From positions 434,001-498,000 of the forward strand of contig NZ_FNVA01000003.1 of the NCBI RefSeq assembly GCF_900108185.1: a DNA stretch of 64,000 nt. Direction: 5' to 3'. Source of the DNA: Bryocella elongata. Its GTDB lineage: Bacteria > Acidobacteriota > Terriglobia > Terriglobales > Acidobacteriaceae. The first letter of the stretch is position 1; each line of letters begins with the position of its first letter. Shown here piece by piece: positions 1 to 9,157 of this stretch. The notes under the pieces are model-generated. The model made no database searches. It was not told the origin of the DNA and worked only from the letters and a program-made list of their open reading frames with translations. A program made the translations under genes and the position numbers.

Positions 1-879
1 GCCCGCCTGCCCAGGTTGGCCGAGGGCATCCGCTTAGGCTACATCTCTCCTACTGCCGAGCCAGAACGTGTAGCGTCTTTGGGCGCGATGGAGCGCTGGG
101 CCGGGCATCGGGGGGTGGGCAACCTGGCTGCCCACGCGGCGATGACCCGTGCCATAGAGTTGGCCGCCGAGTATGGCATCGGCGCGGTGGCGCTTGGCAA
201 CACCTCCCACTGGATGCGGGGTGGCGCCTTCGGTTGGCTGGCTGCGGAGCAGGGCTTCGCCGCGATGTGCTGGTCCAACACGCTGCCCAACCTGCCGCCA
301 TGGGGGGCGACGACCCCGGCGCTCGGAAACAACCCGCTGATTCTTGCGGTTCCGCATGTGGACGAGTCCGGCCAACAGGCGCCCATCGTGCTGGACATTG
401 CGATGAGCCAGTTCTCCTACGGCAGCCTGAGTTCCTACCGCCAGCGCGGCGTACCGCTCCCGGTCCCGGGCGGCTATGACGAGCACGGCGAGCTGACCAC
501 CGACGCGGGAGCGATCGAGGAGAGCAAACGGGCGCTGCCCATCGGCTTCTGGAAGGGCTCCGGCCTGGCGTTTGTGCTCGACACCATGGGCGCGATGCTC
601 TCCGGCGGCAAGGCGACCTGGCAGTTCGGCGCGGACCCGTTGCAGGAGGTCGGCCAGTCGCAGATCTTCCTCGCGATGAAGGCCGATGAGGCGGGAGCAC
701 GCGAGATGATTCAGGGGGCGATTGACAAGGTCCACGACGCCACACCGGTCACCGAAGGCAAGCCCGCCCGTTACCCCGGGGAAGGCACGATTGCCGTGCG
801 GGCCGAGAGCCTCCGCGAGGGCTGCGCCATCGAAGACGCTGCCTGGGAGGCGTTCTTGAAGCTGGAAGCGGGTGCGTAG
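1..879 (+). CDS. yiaK: 2,3-diketo-L-gulonate reductase family protein (Ldh2/YiaK), 5' truncated by window edge
   Basis: The frame is open to base 1, so the true start lies upstream; 292 residues are visible against roughly 330 in the family. The protein belongs to the malate/L-lactate dehydrogenase 2 family (Ldh_2), cytosolic NAD(P)H-dependent reductases. The sequence shows HWMRGGAFGW followed by a CW.N motif, then PPWGATTPALGNNPL, GYWKGSG-like GFWKGSGLAFVLD and a closing RYPGEG segment, all in the order of E. coli YiaK, which reduces 2,3-diketo-L-gulonate in L-ascorbate/L-xylulose catabolism. The exact substrate cannot be read from sequence. It converges on the gene at 953-1885, with a hairpin between them. 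Confidence 0.88.
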   Translation, partial: ARLPRLAEGIRLGYISPTAEPERVASLGAMERWAGHRGVGNLAAHAAMTRAIELAAEYGIGAVALGNTSHWMRGGAFGWLAAEQGFAAMCWSNTLPNLPPWGATTPALGNNPLILAVPHVDESGQQAPIVLDIAMSQFSYGSLSSYRQRGVPLPVPGGYDEHGELTTDAGAIEESKRALPIGFWKGSGLAFVLDTMGAMLSGGKATWQFGADPLQEVGQSQIFLAMKADEAGAREMIQGAIDKVHDATPVTEGKPARYPGEGTIAVRAESLREGCAIEDAAWEAFLKLEAGA

Positions 880-900
880 GAAGCCCACCGGCACAAGCAA

Positions 901-931
901 AACGCCCCACGCGAAACTCGCATGGGGCGTT
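901..931 (-). terminator. Intrinsic terminator for the 953-1885 gene
   Basis: A perfect 9-bp stem (AACGCCCCA at 901-909 with TGGGGCGTT at 923-931) is followed, on the minus strand, by TTTTGCTTG. The T run lies on the minus-strand side, so it serves the leftward gene. Confidence 0.7.
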
Positions 932-952
932 GGAGTCTGCAGCCGATACGGA

Positions 953-1885
953 CTACATGTTCGTGTTGCCGGCGCGCATGTCTTCGTTGAAGCTGGGCCG
1001 CGTAAAGCTCAGAGCTTCTTCCATCAGGCCGCGGAAGTACTCGCCGCGGTCGATCGTGGCCTGGGTTGCGGTCGCCCAGTCGCCGTCGGGAGAGAGCTTC
1101 AGCTTGCCTTCCGCCTGCAGGCCCTGAGCCAGCTTGCGGAGGTCCGCCGTGGTGGTGTTCAGGTACTGCGCATCGCGCGGGTCGGCGATCCAGATCGGCG
1201 TCGGCGTGCCACCGGTCAGCACATAGCTCAGCCAGTACGTCTTGATGTCCAGAAAGCGGCTGCGCAGCTCGGGGGAAGCGTCGTTGAAGATAAACTTCTT
1301 CTGCTTGGCCGAGTAGTAGCGCGTCGTGACGGGCACCGGCTGGCGGTTGCCGCTCTTGACCATCTCGAGCTGGCCCTGGTCGAGGACCTTGCGGACGGCG
1401 TTGTAGATAAAGCTCTCGGCGAACGGCTGCTCCAGCGCCGGAAGCACCTCGGCGAAGGTGCGCGTCAGGGAGCCCGAGACCTTTGCGTGCAGCGGCGAAT
1501 CCAGGCCATCGGCGAGCTTTACATCGCCGTGCACGATGAACGTGTCCGCGCCCGAGCTCGAGCCATGGAACGGCCACGCGAAGTTGGCGAAGGTCAGCGG
1601 CAGACCGTGGAAGGTCACCGTGGCGTCCGGATTTGGGTTCAGCAGGCGGACCGCGGCCTCAGCGAAGAACTCCGCAATGCCCGCAGCGAACTTGGGATTC
1701 GCGGCGTCGAAGCCCTGGCTCAGCTCCAGCGTCACCGACTTGCCCGGAGCCGCAGCAAGCGTCAGGCTCGCGCGAACCGTGGGCTCGCCGTGGAAGTCCT
1801 TGCCCGGCTCCAGCGGGGTGAGGACAAGGCCAGCGGCCTTGGCAGCGGTTTCAAGCGTAGCGGCGGGAGCGGAGAGCGTGGACAT
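953..1885 (-). CDS. Conserved protein of unknown function
   Basis: I do not recognise a family for this 310-residue protein. The start is the ATG at 1885, preceded by GAAGGAT at a suitable distance; an upstream in-frame extension is less likely. There is no signal peptide or membrane segment. The N-terminal 150 residues are rich in Ala/Leu/Pro and beta-like; the C-terminal half is more helical and charged, with Arg-Tyr-Tyr and Trp-Ile motifs, ending in Asn/Met-rich sequence. It sits 83 bases downstream of the S9 peptidase gene in the same direction and could be co-transcribed with it. The product is probably cytosolic. Confidence 0.7.
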   Translation of the reverse strand: MSTLSAPAATLETAAKAAGLVLTPLEPGKDFHGEPTVRASLTLAAAPGKSVTLELSQGFDAANPKFAAGIAEFFAEAAVRLLNPNPDATVTFHGLPLTFANFAWPFHGSSSGADTFIVHGDVKLADGLDSPLHAKVSGSLTRTFAEVLPALEQPFAESFIYNAVRKVLDQGQLEMVKSGNRQPVPVTTRYYSAKQKKFIFNDASPELRSRFLDIKTYWLSYVLTGGTPTPIWIADPRDAQYLNTTTADLRKLAQGLQAEGKLKLSPDGDWATATQATIDRGEYFRGLMEEALSFTRPSFNEDMRAGNTNM

Positions 1886-1968
1886 CGGGGATCCTTCGAA
1901 GAAAAATTGGCATCCCCATTTTACCGGTTTTGGCACGGTCTCACGGCTCCGAACCGCCAATCCACCAA

Positions 1969-4182
1969 CTACGGCTTGAACTTCTCCTCGAAGAACGCCG
2001 CGCCGCGTTTGTAGGCGGCGAGCCAGCTGGAATGCAGCAGGAAGCCGTGGATCTCGTCGGGGAAGATCAGCTCGTGGATCTCGATCTGTTCGTTGGCGGG
2101 CAGGGTTGTGTTGAGGATGCGCAGCTTGTCGGCGAGGATGGGCGTCTGAGCGTAGGCGACGTTGCCGTCATCGTCTCCGTGGATGAACAGCACGGGCGAG
2201 CGCCAGCGGCTGATGTCGGCCAGCGGCGACGCGGCGAGCCCGATCGCCGCCTGCTGGTCCTTCTCCGCATAGCTGCCGGAGAGCCAGTCGGCCGCGTTGT
2301 CCTCGAGGTTCCAGTCGTGGACGCCGTGGAAGTCGACGCCCGCGGCGAAGACGTTGGAGGCCCGCGCCAGTGCCATGCCCGTCAGGTAGCCGCCGTAGCT
2401 TCCGCCCCAGATGCCGAGCTGCTTCGGGTCGACGTCCTTGCGCGCGCGGAGATAGTTGGCCGCGGCCATCACGTCGCTGAACTCGTCGCCGCCCGCCGGG
2501 CCCCCGTGGAGGCACTGACGGAAGTCCATGCCATAGCCCACGCCGCAGTGGTAGTTCACGCTCAGCACGATGAAGCCGCGCGAGGCCAGGTACTGGTTCA
2601 TGGCGTACGCGTTGGAGTAATAGTCCATCGCGGGATAGCCCAGCAGCATCTGCCGGCGCGGGCCGCCGTGCACGAAGATCAGCGTGGGGTGTTTGCCTTC
2701 GCCGAGGTGCGCGGGGAGGAAGAGCTGGCCGTGGAGCATGAAGCCGTCCGCGGCCGGGAAGAGCGCCTGCTTCGGCGTCACGAACTCCTTGCCGGGATAG
2801 TCCGCCGGCATCGCCGTGGGGTCGAGGTCCGTCGAGCCGCCATGCGACTCCAGCAGGGCGGGATGCATGGGCACGCGCGTATCCGCGATGAGCGCGGCGA
2901 CGGCCCCGCTGGCGCTGATCGTCGGCCGCGTCTCGATGCCCGCGCCAAAGCTGTACTGCTGCGGATGCGCGGCGCCAAATGTCACCGACCAGATGTGACG
3001 CCGATCCACATCCAGCGGGTCTTTGGGCGCATCGTTCGACGCATAGAAGATCGCCTTGTGATCCGGCGTCAGCGTCGCATCTTCCACCTCGTACTCGCCG
3101 GGCGTCAGCAGCGTCGCTTCGGGCTTCGTGGCCTCGGGATTGATCGCGTACAGGTGCACGAAGCCATCGGCGTCGCTGAAGAAGGCCATGCGATCGTTGG
3201 CCGCATAGAAGAGCTTCGGAGAGCCAGTGGCGAGATGCGGCAGCACGCTGCCCGGCTGGTTGGGTGTTGCGCGGTAGATCGATCGGCTCGCGCCCGAGCT
3301 GTAGTCAGTGGCCGCCAACGGCATTGTCTCGATCGACCACACGGTCGGGCTCACGCGGCCTGCGTCCAGACGTCCCGGACGAAGGAACGGCGCGCGAATC
3401 CACGCCAGCGTCTTCCCGTCAGGAGAGAACGCCGGGGCCGAGTCCACACCCGTGGAAGGCGACGCATAGCGAATGGTGTGCGAGGCGAAGTCGAAGACAG
3501 CGATGAAGGCATGCCCCGGCTGGCCTTGCTCGCGGCGGCGGCTGACGAAGGCGAGCGCTCTGCCGTCGGGGGAGAGCGTCAGCGACCCCGCGCTGCCGTG
3601 GTCCCACACGATCTGCTTCGAGGCATCCTTCGAGGAGGGGTCCTTGGCGGTGAGGTCCGTCATCCACACCTGCCCGCCGCGCACGAAGAGCAGACCCTTG
3701 CCGTCGCGCGTGAAGGTAAGCCCGTGGCCTTCGCCGAGCTTCACCGCGGGAGCGCCAGCGGCAAGCGGCTGCACGTAGATCTCCGCTGCCACGTTGCGCT
3801 GCAGGTGCGCGGGGTTGGCGGGCTTGCCATCTGGGGTGGGATCGTCGTCATCCGGGCCGAAGGTGTAGGCCACAGCGCTCGCATCGGGAGCGAAGCTCAC
3901 CTCGAGGATGTCCATCGCGTCATCAGAGGTGTTGTGGGTCAGAGCGCGCGCCGCAGACCTGGGGCCGCCGACGTACAGGTTATTGCGGCCGGAGACGTGC
4001 TCGGCCCAGGCGAACAGATCGCCACTCGGAGCAGCGGTCAGGTTCGTGCAGTAGGGGCCACTCAGAGCCTGCTCCAGCGAGAAGGCAGGCTTCGCTGCCG
4101 TCGGATTCGCCTGCGCGGTCGCCGAAAGACACGTGAGAGAAGACAAGCCCGCTGCCGCCAGCCACAACCAGTTGTTTCGCAT
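1969..4182 (-). CDS. S9 family peptidase (prolyl oligopeptidase / dipeptidyl- or acylaminoacyl-peptidase type), exported
   Basis: A 737-residue serine peptidase. Residues 1-25 form a signal peptide (hydrophobic run, then ATAQA), so the enzyme is probably periplasmic. Residues about 40-460 carry repeated TFxPDG/FSPDG strands of a WD40-like beta-propeller, as in DPP-IV and acylaminoacyl peptidases. The C-terminal alpha/beta-hydrolase domain shows the nucleophile elbow GGSYGG (Ser595), an HGDDDGNV motif (Asp672) and DEIHGF (His712), completing a Ser-Asp-His triad. No good ribosome site precedes the ATG at 4182; an upstream ATG at 4239 exists but has GGAG touching the start codon, so I prefer the start that exposes the signal peptide. 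Likely role: peptide degradation in the cell envelope. Confidence 0.9.
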   Translation of the reverse strand: MRNNWLWLAAAGLSSLTCLSATAQANPTAAKPAFSLEQALSGPYCTNLTAAPSGDLFAWAEHVSGRNNLYVGGPRSAARALTHNTSDDAMDILEVSFAPDASAVAYTFGPDDDDPTPDGKPANPAHLQRNVAAEIYVQPLAAGAPAVKLGEGHGLTFTRDGKGLLFVRGGQVWMTDLTAKDPSSKDASKQIVWDHGSAGSLTLSPDGRALAFVSRRREQGQPGHAFIAVFDFASHTIRYASPSTGVDSAPAFSPDGKTLAWIRAPFLRPGRLDAGRVSPTVWSIETMPLAATDYSSGASRSIYRATPNQPGSVLPHLATGSPKLFYAANDRMAFFSDADGFVHLYAINPEATKPEATLLTPGEYEVEDATLTPDHKAIFYASNDAPKDPLDVDRRHIWSVTFGAAHPQQYSFGAGIETRPTISASGAVAALIADTRVPMHPALLESHGGSTDLDPTAMPADYPGKEFVTPKQALFPAADGFMLHGQLFLPAHLGEGKHPTLIFVHGGPRRQMLLGYPAMDYYSNAYAMNQYLASRGFIVLSVNYHCGVGYGMDFRQCLHGGPAGGDEFSDVMAAANYLRARKDVDPKQLGIWGGSYGGYLTGMALARASNVFAAGVDFHGVHDWNLEDNAADWLSGSYAEKDQQAAIGLAASPLADISRWRSPVLFIHGDDDGNVAYAQTPILADKLRILNTTLPANEQIEIHELIFPDEIHGFLLHSSWLAAYKRGAAFFEEKFKP

Positions 4183-4281
4183 GCGGAAAGGATAGCGGAA
4201 ACGGCAAGAGGCTGAGGAGTCAACCACGTTGCCGAACATCTCCTGCGCCGTGCAAGCCGTCTACCTCAGCAGGGAGAACCC

Positions 4282-4854
4282 ATGCCGCACGCGCACGTCC
4301 AGGAACATATCGAGCTCATCGCACGGCACGAGCAGGAGTTCCTTGCGCGGCGCACCCCGGCGGAACGCCGCATCGACGCTATCGCAGGGTTTATCGGCAG
4401 CATCCGCTTCGTGCTGATCCATCTCACCATCTTCACGGTGTGGATCGTATGGAATCTTCTGCCCGGTCTCCGGCGCTTCGACCCACCTCCCTTTTCTCTG
4501 CTGCAGACCGTCGTCGCCATGGAGTCCCTGCTGGCCGCGAGCTTTATTCTCATCCGGCAGACGCGCCTGGCTCGCCGGGCCGACGAGCGCGATCACCTCA
4601 TGCTGCAGATCCTTTTACTCAGCGAGAAGGAGATCACCACTGTGCTCAACCTGGAGCGCCAGATGGCTCGCCAGATGGGACTGGGAAGATTCGCGGACTC
4701 GCCGGAGGTAAGGGAGCTCTCCCGCGATACTCCTATCGAAGAGGTCGCGCAGAACATCCAGCAGACCATTACCGAAAGCGAGAACGGCGGCGACGGCCCG
4801 CAGCCTGTGATCGGACTCGGCCTCAGTGGGGAGCGTGGCGCCGATCTGGAATAA
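4282..4854 (+). CDS. DUF1003 family inner-membrane protein
   Basis: A 190-residue protein with the DUF1003 core: an acidic/basic N-terminus, ERRIDAIAGFIGS, then two membrane helices (about residues 36-58 and 72-93) around a short Pro-rich loop. It closes with a charged helix and a Gly-rich acidic tail. The start ATG has AGGGAG six bases upstream. Function of DUF1003 is not established; some relatives are called cyclic nucleotide-binding or small-conductance proteins without proof. It diverges from the S9 peptidase gene (99-base shared promoter region) and ends at a strong terminator. Confidence 0.85.
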   Translation: MPHAHVQEHIELIARHEQEFLARRTPAERRIDAIAGFIGSIRFVLIHLTIFTVWIVWNLLPGLRRFDPPPFSLLQTVVAMESLLAASFILIRQTRLARRADERDHLMLQILLLSEKEITTVLNLERQMARQMGLGRFADSPEVRELSRDTPIEEVAQNIQQTITESENGGDGPQPVIGLGLSGERGADLE

Positions 4855-4866
4855 GCTGCCTCAATG

Positions 4867-4899
4867 GCAAGAGGGCTGCCCGTTCGGCAACCCTCTTGC
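4867..4899 (+). terminator. Intrinsic terminator after the DUF1003 gene
   Basis: A perfect 9-bp stem, GCAAGAGGG (4867-4875) with CCCTCTTGC (4891-4899), is followed by TGTTTGCTCCT. It lies between two converging genes and may act in both directions. Confidence 0.75.
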
Positions 4900-4916
4900 T
4901 GTTTGCTCCTCGAGCT

Positions 4917-5321
4917 TTACTGGCGCCAGTGAGCGTGGTCGTGGTCCCAGCCCGAACCGGGGTGTTCCTTCATGTACACGCTGCGCAGCCGGGCGGCTTC
5001 ATAGCCGCGTGCGAAGGCCGCACGATACGCATCGCGAAGCTCCTTCGGTACGGGCGGGTGCTTGAACGCGGGCGATCCGCCCGGCTCCATGCGGCGGCCG
5101 CTCAGGAAGTCCGACTGGGCGGCATCGATGCCATCGTGGAAGGCGCGGCGATTCATGTCATCGAACTCCGCCGGTGGGGCATCCCAGGGGCGGTCCTGGC
5201 CGGCGCCTTCGGCGTACAGAGCATGCGGCGCAGGGGCAGCATGGGCGCGGGTAACACCGAGGCTCAACGCCACAGCGGGAATCACAGCAAACAAGGCCGA
5301 TTTCATTGCAAACTTCTTCAC
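4917..5321 (-). CDS. Small secreted protein with His/Asp/Trp tail, copy 1
   Basis: A 134-residue secreted protein of unknown function and paralog of the next gene (5548-5955). After a signal peptide ending in THAHA-like RAHA, both share PWDAPP..EFDDMNRRAFH.GIDAA, HPPVP, a RD.YR..FARGY.AA helix and a tail WDHDHAHW with four His/Asp residues that could bind metal. I choose the GTG at 5321: the leader AAGTGAGGAAC and the next 17 bases align exactly with the ATG start region of copy 2, whereas the internal ATG at 5306 would remove the conserved KKFA start of the signal peptide. The first copy lacks an obvious terminator of its own. Confidence 0.75.
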   Translation of the reverse strand: MKKFAMKSALFAVIPAVALSLGVTRAHAAPAPHALYAEGAGQDRPWDAPPAEFDDMNRRAFHDGIDAAQSDFLSGRRMEPGGSPAFKHPPVPKELRDAYRAAFARGYEAARLRSVYMKEHPGSGWDHDHAHWRQ

Positions 5322-5481
5322 AACCAGTTCCTCACTTTCAGCCCGGATCTCCGGGGACAAATCAACTGCGGTCACCAGCATGAACTGATGAGTCGTAGGG
5401 CGCAAGGCCGCAGGGTGAAGATTCGATGAGCCTTGCCCCAAACGGTTCCGGCGATATTGGCCCGGTGTACCGCACGAGGAA

Positions 5482-5506
5482 AAGGCCCGCCGGGGTGGCG
5501 GGCCTT
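5482..5506 (-). terminator. Intrinsic terminator after copy 2
   Basis: A perfect 10-bp stem (AAGGCCCGCC at 5482-5491 with GGCGGGCCTT at 5497-5506, 5-nt loop) is followed on the minus strand by TTTTCCTCG. It separates the two paralogous genes, so copy 1 probably has its own promoter in 5322-5481. Confidence 0.8.
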
Positions 5507-5547
5507 CTGGCTGAAGCAGCGGACCATCCTGCTGGTCCAGGCAAATC

Positions 5548-5955
5548 CTAGTAGTGCCAGTGATCGTGGTCGTGATCCCAGTTCTGACCCGGGTGATCGC
5601 GCATGGACATCATGCGGTTCTGGGCTGCCTGGTAGCCCCGGGCAAACGAGTTGCGGTACTGGTCGCGGAACGGACGGGGCACCGGTGGATGGCGGAAGTT
5701 CTGCGAGCGGTCCACGGCCAGCATGCGGTGATTCTGGAAGTCCCAGCGCGCCGCGTCGATGCCTTCATGGAAGGCGCGGCGGTTCATGTCGTCGAACTCC
5801 CGCGGCGGAGCATCCCACGGGCCTTCCTGCCCGACGCCTACGCCGATGGAGATCTGGCCCGGCGCAGGAGCCGCATGGGCCTGCGTCGCGCTTACACCCA
5901 GCGCTACCGCAGGTATTACAGCCAACAGAGCAAATTTCTTCCAAAAGGTCTTCAT
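5548..5955 (-). CDS. Small secreted protein with His/Asp/Trp tail, copy 2
   Basis: A 135-residue paralog of the protein at 4917-5321. Residues 1-26 form a signal peptide (FWKKFALLAVIPAVAL, cleavage near HAHA/AQAHA). The mature part has PWDAPPREFDDMNRRAFHEG, an HPPVP motif, an amphipathic RDQYRNSFARGYQAAQ helix and an ending WDHDHDHWHY. The start ATG follows GTGAGGAACC. The mature domain is small (about 110 residues), soluble and periplasmic or secreted. Function unknown; the clustered His/Asp at the end suggests metal binding, which is inference only. Confidence 0.8.
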   Translation of the reverse strand: MKTFWKKFALLAVIPAVALGVSATQAHAAPAPGQISIGVGVGQEGPWDAPPREFDDMNRRAFHEGIDAARWDFQNHRMLAVDRSQNFRHPPVPRPFRDQYRNSFARGYQAAQNRMMSMRDHPGQNWDHDHDHWHY

Positions 5956-6124
5956 GGTTGGTTCCTCACTTTGAGCCGTCTTCGGCCCCTGGGTGTAGGA
6001 CACCAACCTGCGCCCCCGGGTTGTTGCACGCAACGCAAACATTCTTCGGAGGTTACACGATGTAATCTGTCCGGGGTTGCCTGGGTGGTTCAGGACGAGC
6101 CCACCCGGCTAACTCCCGGCACGA

Positions 6125-7189
6125 TCAAGCCTCGGCAGTAGCCTTCAGGCGCTCCGCGGTGTCGTGCGCGATCAGCGCGTCGACCGTCGGCTGGAGCAGT
6201 CCTTCCATCACCATCGCGAGCTGGTGGTTCGTCAGCCCGATGCGGTGGTCGGTGAGGCGGTTCTGCGGGAAGTTATAGGTCCGGATCTTCTCCGAGCGAT
6301 CGCCCGAGCCGATCTGCGCCTTACGATCCTGCGCCTGCAGCTGATGCACGCGCTCCGCCTCCACCTCATACAGCCGTGAGCGGAGCACGCGCATGGCCTT
6401 CTCGCGATTCTTGATCTGCGACTTCTCGTCCTGGCAGCTGACGACCGTGTTGGTCGGCAGGTGGGTGATGCGGATCGCGGAGTAGGTGGTGTTCACGCTC
6501 TGTCCGCCCGGCCCCGAGGAGCAGAACGTGTCGATGCGAAGGTCTTTCTGCTCGATCTTGATGTCGACCTCTTCGGCCTCCGGCAGCACGGCCACGGTGA
6601 TGGCGGAGGTGTGGACGCGGCCCTGGGTCTCGGTGGCCGGAACGCGCTGCACGCGATGGACGCCGCTCTCGTACTTCATCTGCGAATACACCTTGTCGCC
6701 TTCGAAGATCGCCGTGATGTCCTTCAGTCCGCCTACGTCGGAGTCGGTCTGGGAGAGGACTTCGACCTTCCAGTGATGCTGCTCGGCGAAGCGCAGGTAC
6801 ATGCGGAAGACCTCGGCCACGAACAGGGAGGCCTCGTCGCCGCCGGTGCCGGCACGGACTTCGATGACGATGTTCTTGTCGTCGTTGGGATCCTTGGGCA
6901 GCAGCAGGACCTTCAGCTCTTCCTCGACCGTAGGCAGCTTCGGCTCCAGCTCGGCGAGCTCCATCTCGGCCATCTCGCGCATGTCGGGGTCGGCCAGCAT
7001 GGCCTTCGCTTCGGCGATGCCGTCGCGCAGCTTGCGGAACTGGCGGAACTTCTCGACGGTCGGCTCCAGGTCGCGATGCTGCTTGGCGACGGCCTGGAAC
7101 TTCTTCTGGTCGCTCAGCAGCGCGGGATCGCCCAGCTGCTGGCCCAGCTCTTCGTATTTGGCTTCGAGTTGATCAAGCTTGTCGAACAT
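6125..7189 (-). CDS. prfA: Peptide chain release factor 1
   Basis: A 354-residue class I release factor acting on the ribosome at UAA/UAG. The catalytic GGQ is at residues 228-230 ([14 protein letters not shown]), and the codon-recognition tripeptide is PAT (184-186, PATETQG), the RF1 rather than RF2 form. Length and domain order (helical domain 1, codon-recognition domain 2/4, GGQ domain 3) are normal. The ATG at 7189 begins the conserved [15 protein letters not shown]. Its usual methyltransferase partner prmC is not adjacent here; it lies at 23289-24140. Confidence 0.98.
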   Translation of the reverse strand: MFDKLDQLEAKYEELGQQLGDPALLSDQKKFQAVAKQHRDLEPTVEKFRQFRKLRDGIAEAKAMLADPDMREMAEMELAELEPKLPTVEEELKVLLLPKDPNDDKNIVIEVRAGTGGDEASLFVAEVFRMYLRFAEQHHWKVEVLSQTDSDVGGLKDITAIFEGDKVYSQMKYESGVHRVQRVPATETQGRVHTSAITVAVLPEAEEVDIKIEQKDLRIDTFCSSGPGGQSVNTTYSAIRITHLPTNTVVSCQDEKSQIKNREKAMRVLRSRLYEVEAERVHQLQAQDRKAQIGSGDRSEKIRTYNFPQNRLTDHRIGLTNHQLAMVMEGLLQPTVDALIAHDTAERLKATAEA

Positions 7190-7421
7190 GACTTTAGGTC
7201 TCCATCGCTCCAACCCGTAAGGGTGAGCGGAATCTGTTGCGGGAATCTTGTAGCGGAATTCATGGTGGATCGCGCGCAGGGTAGCGCAGCTGCTATTGGA
7301 AAGATCAGCAGGCCCGGCTAGGCAAAGTCGTGACGGTCGCACACCGCGGGAGCGGGGACGCGTCGAACGGCAACCGGAATTGCGCTGGAGGAAACCATCA
7401 CTACGTTTGATGGTACCGCGA

Positions 7422-7805
7422 TCACTGCGGATTCGCAGCTGGAGGAATGCCGACGCCCGTAACGTCGAAGCTACGGGTGGACCCATCCGGGAACAGCACG
7501 GAGTAGGAGGTGATCGCCTCGTACGCCTTCGGGTGCTTGTCCGCGTCGACCAGCTGGGCGACATAATCCCCCGGCGCGAGCAGAGCCAGCGCCGCGTTGG
7601 AGCTGGACAGCTCCTCGTACCTTCCGTCGACGTAGGCCTCGATCACCTCGTGCTCGAAGCCGTTGTAGAAGCGGAGCCGCGAGACCACCACATGCACCTT
7701 GACGGGGTAGTCGGCGGGATTGGGCTTCGGTTTCGACCTTCCCCACATCGGCAGGGCCAGCAGCAGCCCAGCAGCAAAGGTCGTGGCCAGTGTGAGTCGG
7801 CGCAT
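7422..7805 (-). CDS. Small exported protein of unknown function
   Basis: A 127-residue protein starting at ATG 7805, with AGAGGA eight bases upstream. Residues 1-22 form a signal peptide ([17 protein letters not shown]). The mature domain is beta-rich with VKVHVVVSR, an [21 protein letters not shown] motif and [12 protein letters not shown], then a C-terminal strand region ending in IPPAANPQ. This resembles short acidobacterial envelope proteins, but I cannot name a family. It follows the gene at 7868-8989 in the same direction (62 bases apart), and could be transcribed with it. The 232 bases between it and prfA hold nothing I can identify. Confidence 0.75.
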   Translation of the reverse strand: MRRLTLATTFAAGLLLALPMWGRSKPKPNPADYPVKVHVVVSRLRFYNGFEHEVIEAYVDGRYEELSSSNAALALLAPGDYVAQLVDADKHPKAYEAITSYSVLFPDGSTRSFDVTGVGIPPAANPQ

Positions 7806-7867
7806 CGCGGAATCCTCTGTCGCTGGAGACGAGCCCATATCTCTCCAGGACGCCCTCCGGGGCGAAC

Positions 7868-8989
7868 TTATGGGGTGTCGGGATGCGTCTGCGCGGTGCG
7901 CCCGGTGGCATACGCGGGGACGTGGGTCGTCAGGTGCGGCCACAGGAACTCGCGCAGGAGCGCCTGGAAGGCGTTTGTGCCAATCCCGATGCCGACGTTG
8001 AGTCCCGCGAGGTAGCCTGCGCTGTCGGATCGCGGATGGTAGAGGCTCGAAACGGCCCCAGCCGAGGCGCTGCCCAGCAGGTGTGAGTAGTTCAGCTGCT
8101 GGTGGCCGTTGTCCCCGCGCGTGATGATGCCGGACTCCAGCGCATGCCAGATACGGGTGCTCGTCTTGTTCGTCGGCCCCATGTAGAAGTAGCGGGGGTC
8201 CTGGTGGAAGATCGAGGGATAGAGCGCGTTGCTGAAGGTGTGGCGCAGCAGCTCATCGCCCAGCGCTGCCCCAAAGCGCTTGCCGTAGGACTCGGCATCA
8301 TCGTTGCCCCAGCTCGGGAAGGTGTTCCTGTACTGCTCGGCACCAGCGGTGGCGGCGACTTCGAGAATGATCACCGGGTCGGTTACGCTGCGCAGGTTCA
8401 GCTTGAACTTCTGCCGCGTGTTCATCGGCGCAGCGTCGTAGACGAAGCTGGTGTAGAAGTTCGGCAGCAGTCCGATGATGCGCTGCTGGGACTCGATCTT
8501 CAGCTCCTGCTCGGCGACGGCGCTGGAGTTCGCCGATACCGTGATGGATTCGCTTTCAGCCGTGGGGACGAGCGTGACTGGCGGCACTTCGGAGTGCTCG
8601 CCGGCTCGCAGCTCCACCGATGGTGTGAGCAGGGTGCGAAACTGCGGTGCCGAGATCAGCAGGGTGTACGAGCCCGCATCCAGCCCCCGGAACCGGAAGC
8701 GGCCGGTGCTGTCCGAGGCCGTTTCGAGCAATCCGGCGTGGCCTTGCTCCGAAAGCGTCACCTTGGCTGCCGGTATCACGCCGCCGTGCCCGTCGGTGAC
8801 GACACCGCTGATGACACCGGCCTTGTTCGGCGCGGGTTCAGCCTCTTGCGCGGCCTGCAACAGGAAACCCGGCGAGTCGGAGAGCGAGTCGATGGAGGTG
8901 GAGACGAGGCGCTGGGCTGGACAGTCCAGGCAGCAGATCACAAGAGAAGTCAGCGCGAAGATCCGCGCCGGGCGAAGCAAGTGTTCCAT
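7868..8989 (-). CDS. Secreted protein with carboxypeptidase-regulatory-like domain
   Basis: A 373-residue protein with a signal peptide (residues 1-26). Residues about 58-140 form a carboxypeptidase regulatory-like (transthyretin-fold) domain: GVVTDGHGGVIPAAKVTL, TDSTGRFRF-like DSTGRFRFRGLDAGSYTL and a VTLVP strand. This fold commonly precedes TonB receptors in Acidobacteria, but here it is followed by about 200 residues of a different domain (FYTSFVYDAAPMNTRQKF, HQDPRYFYMG, and a helical tail) and no beta-barrel. The start ATG at 8989 has AAAGGGA upstream. Probably periplasmic or outer-membrane associated; role unknown. Confidence 0.8.
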   Translation of the reverse strand: MEHLLRPARIFALTSLVICCLDCPAQRLVSTSIDSLSDSPGFLLQAAQEAEPAPNKAGVISGVVTDGHGGVIPAAKVTLSEQGHAGLLETASDSTGRFRFRGLDAGSYTLLISAPQFRTLLTPSVELRAGEHSEVPPVTLVPTAESESITVSANSSAVAEQELKIESQQRIIGLLPNFYTSFVYDAAPMNTRQKFKLNLRSVTDPVIILEVAATAGAEQYRNTFPSWGNDDAESYGKRFGAALGDELLRHTFSNALYPSIFHQDPRYFYMGPTNKTSTRIWHALESGIITRGDNGHQQLNYSHLLGSASAGAVSSLYHPRSDSAGYLAGLNVGIGIGTNAFQALLREFLWPHLTTHVPAYATGRTAQTHPDTP

Positions 8990-9157
8990 GAGATGTCCCT
9001 TTGTTGGCGAGACGCACGCGCCTGCCGTACAGCGTTTGGACGCCGCAGCAGCCCAACCGTGCCATGACAATCAAGTCATTTCACACAGCTTAGCGGCCGG
9101 CTGGAGGCGCCACAGCCGGACGTTGCGACAGCCGCACAGTATTTTCGGGAAATTCGC

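Noticed and set aside
1930-4215. A long plus-strand frame opposite the S9 peptidase
   Set aside because: Composition is Arg/Val/Glu shadow-type with no motif, while the minus strand has a complete catalytic triad.
7190-7564. An N-terminal extension of prfA of about 125 residues
   Set aside because: The extension is basic shadow sequence; the family always begins at the MFDKL-type start used here.
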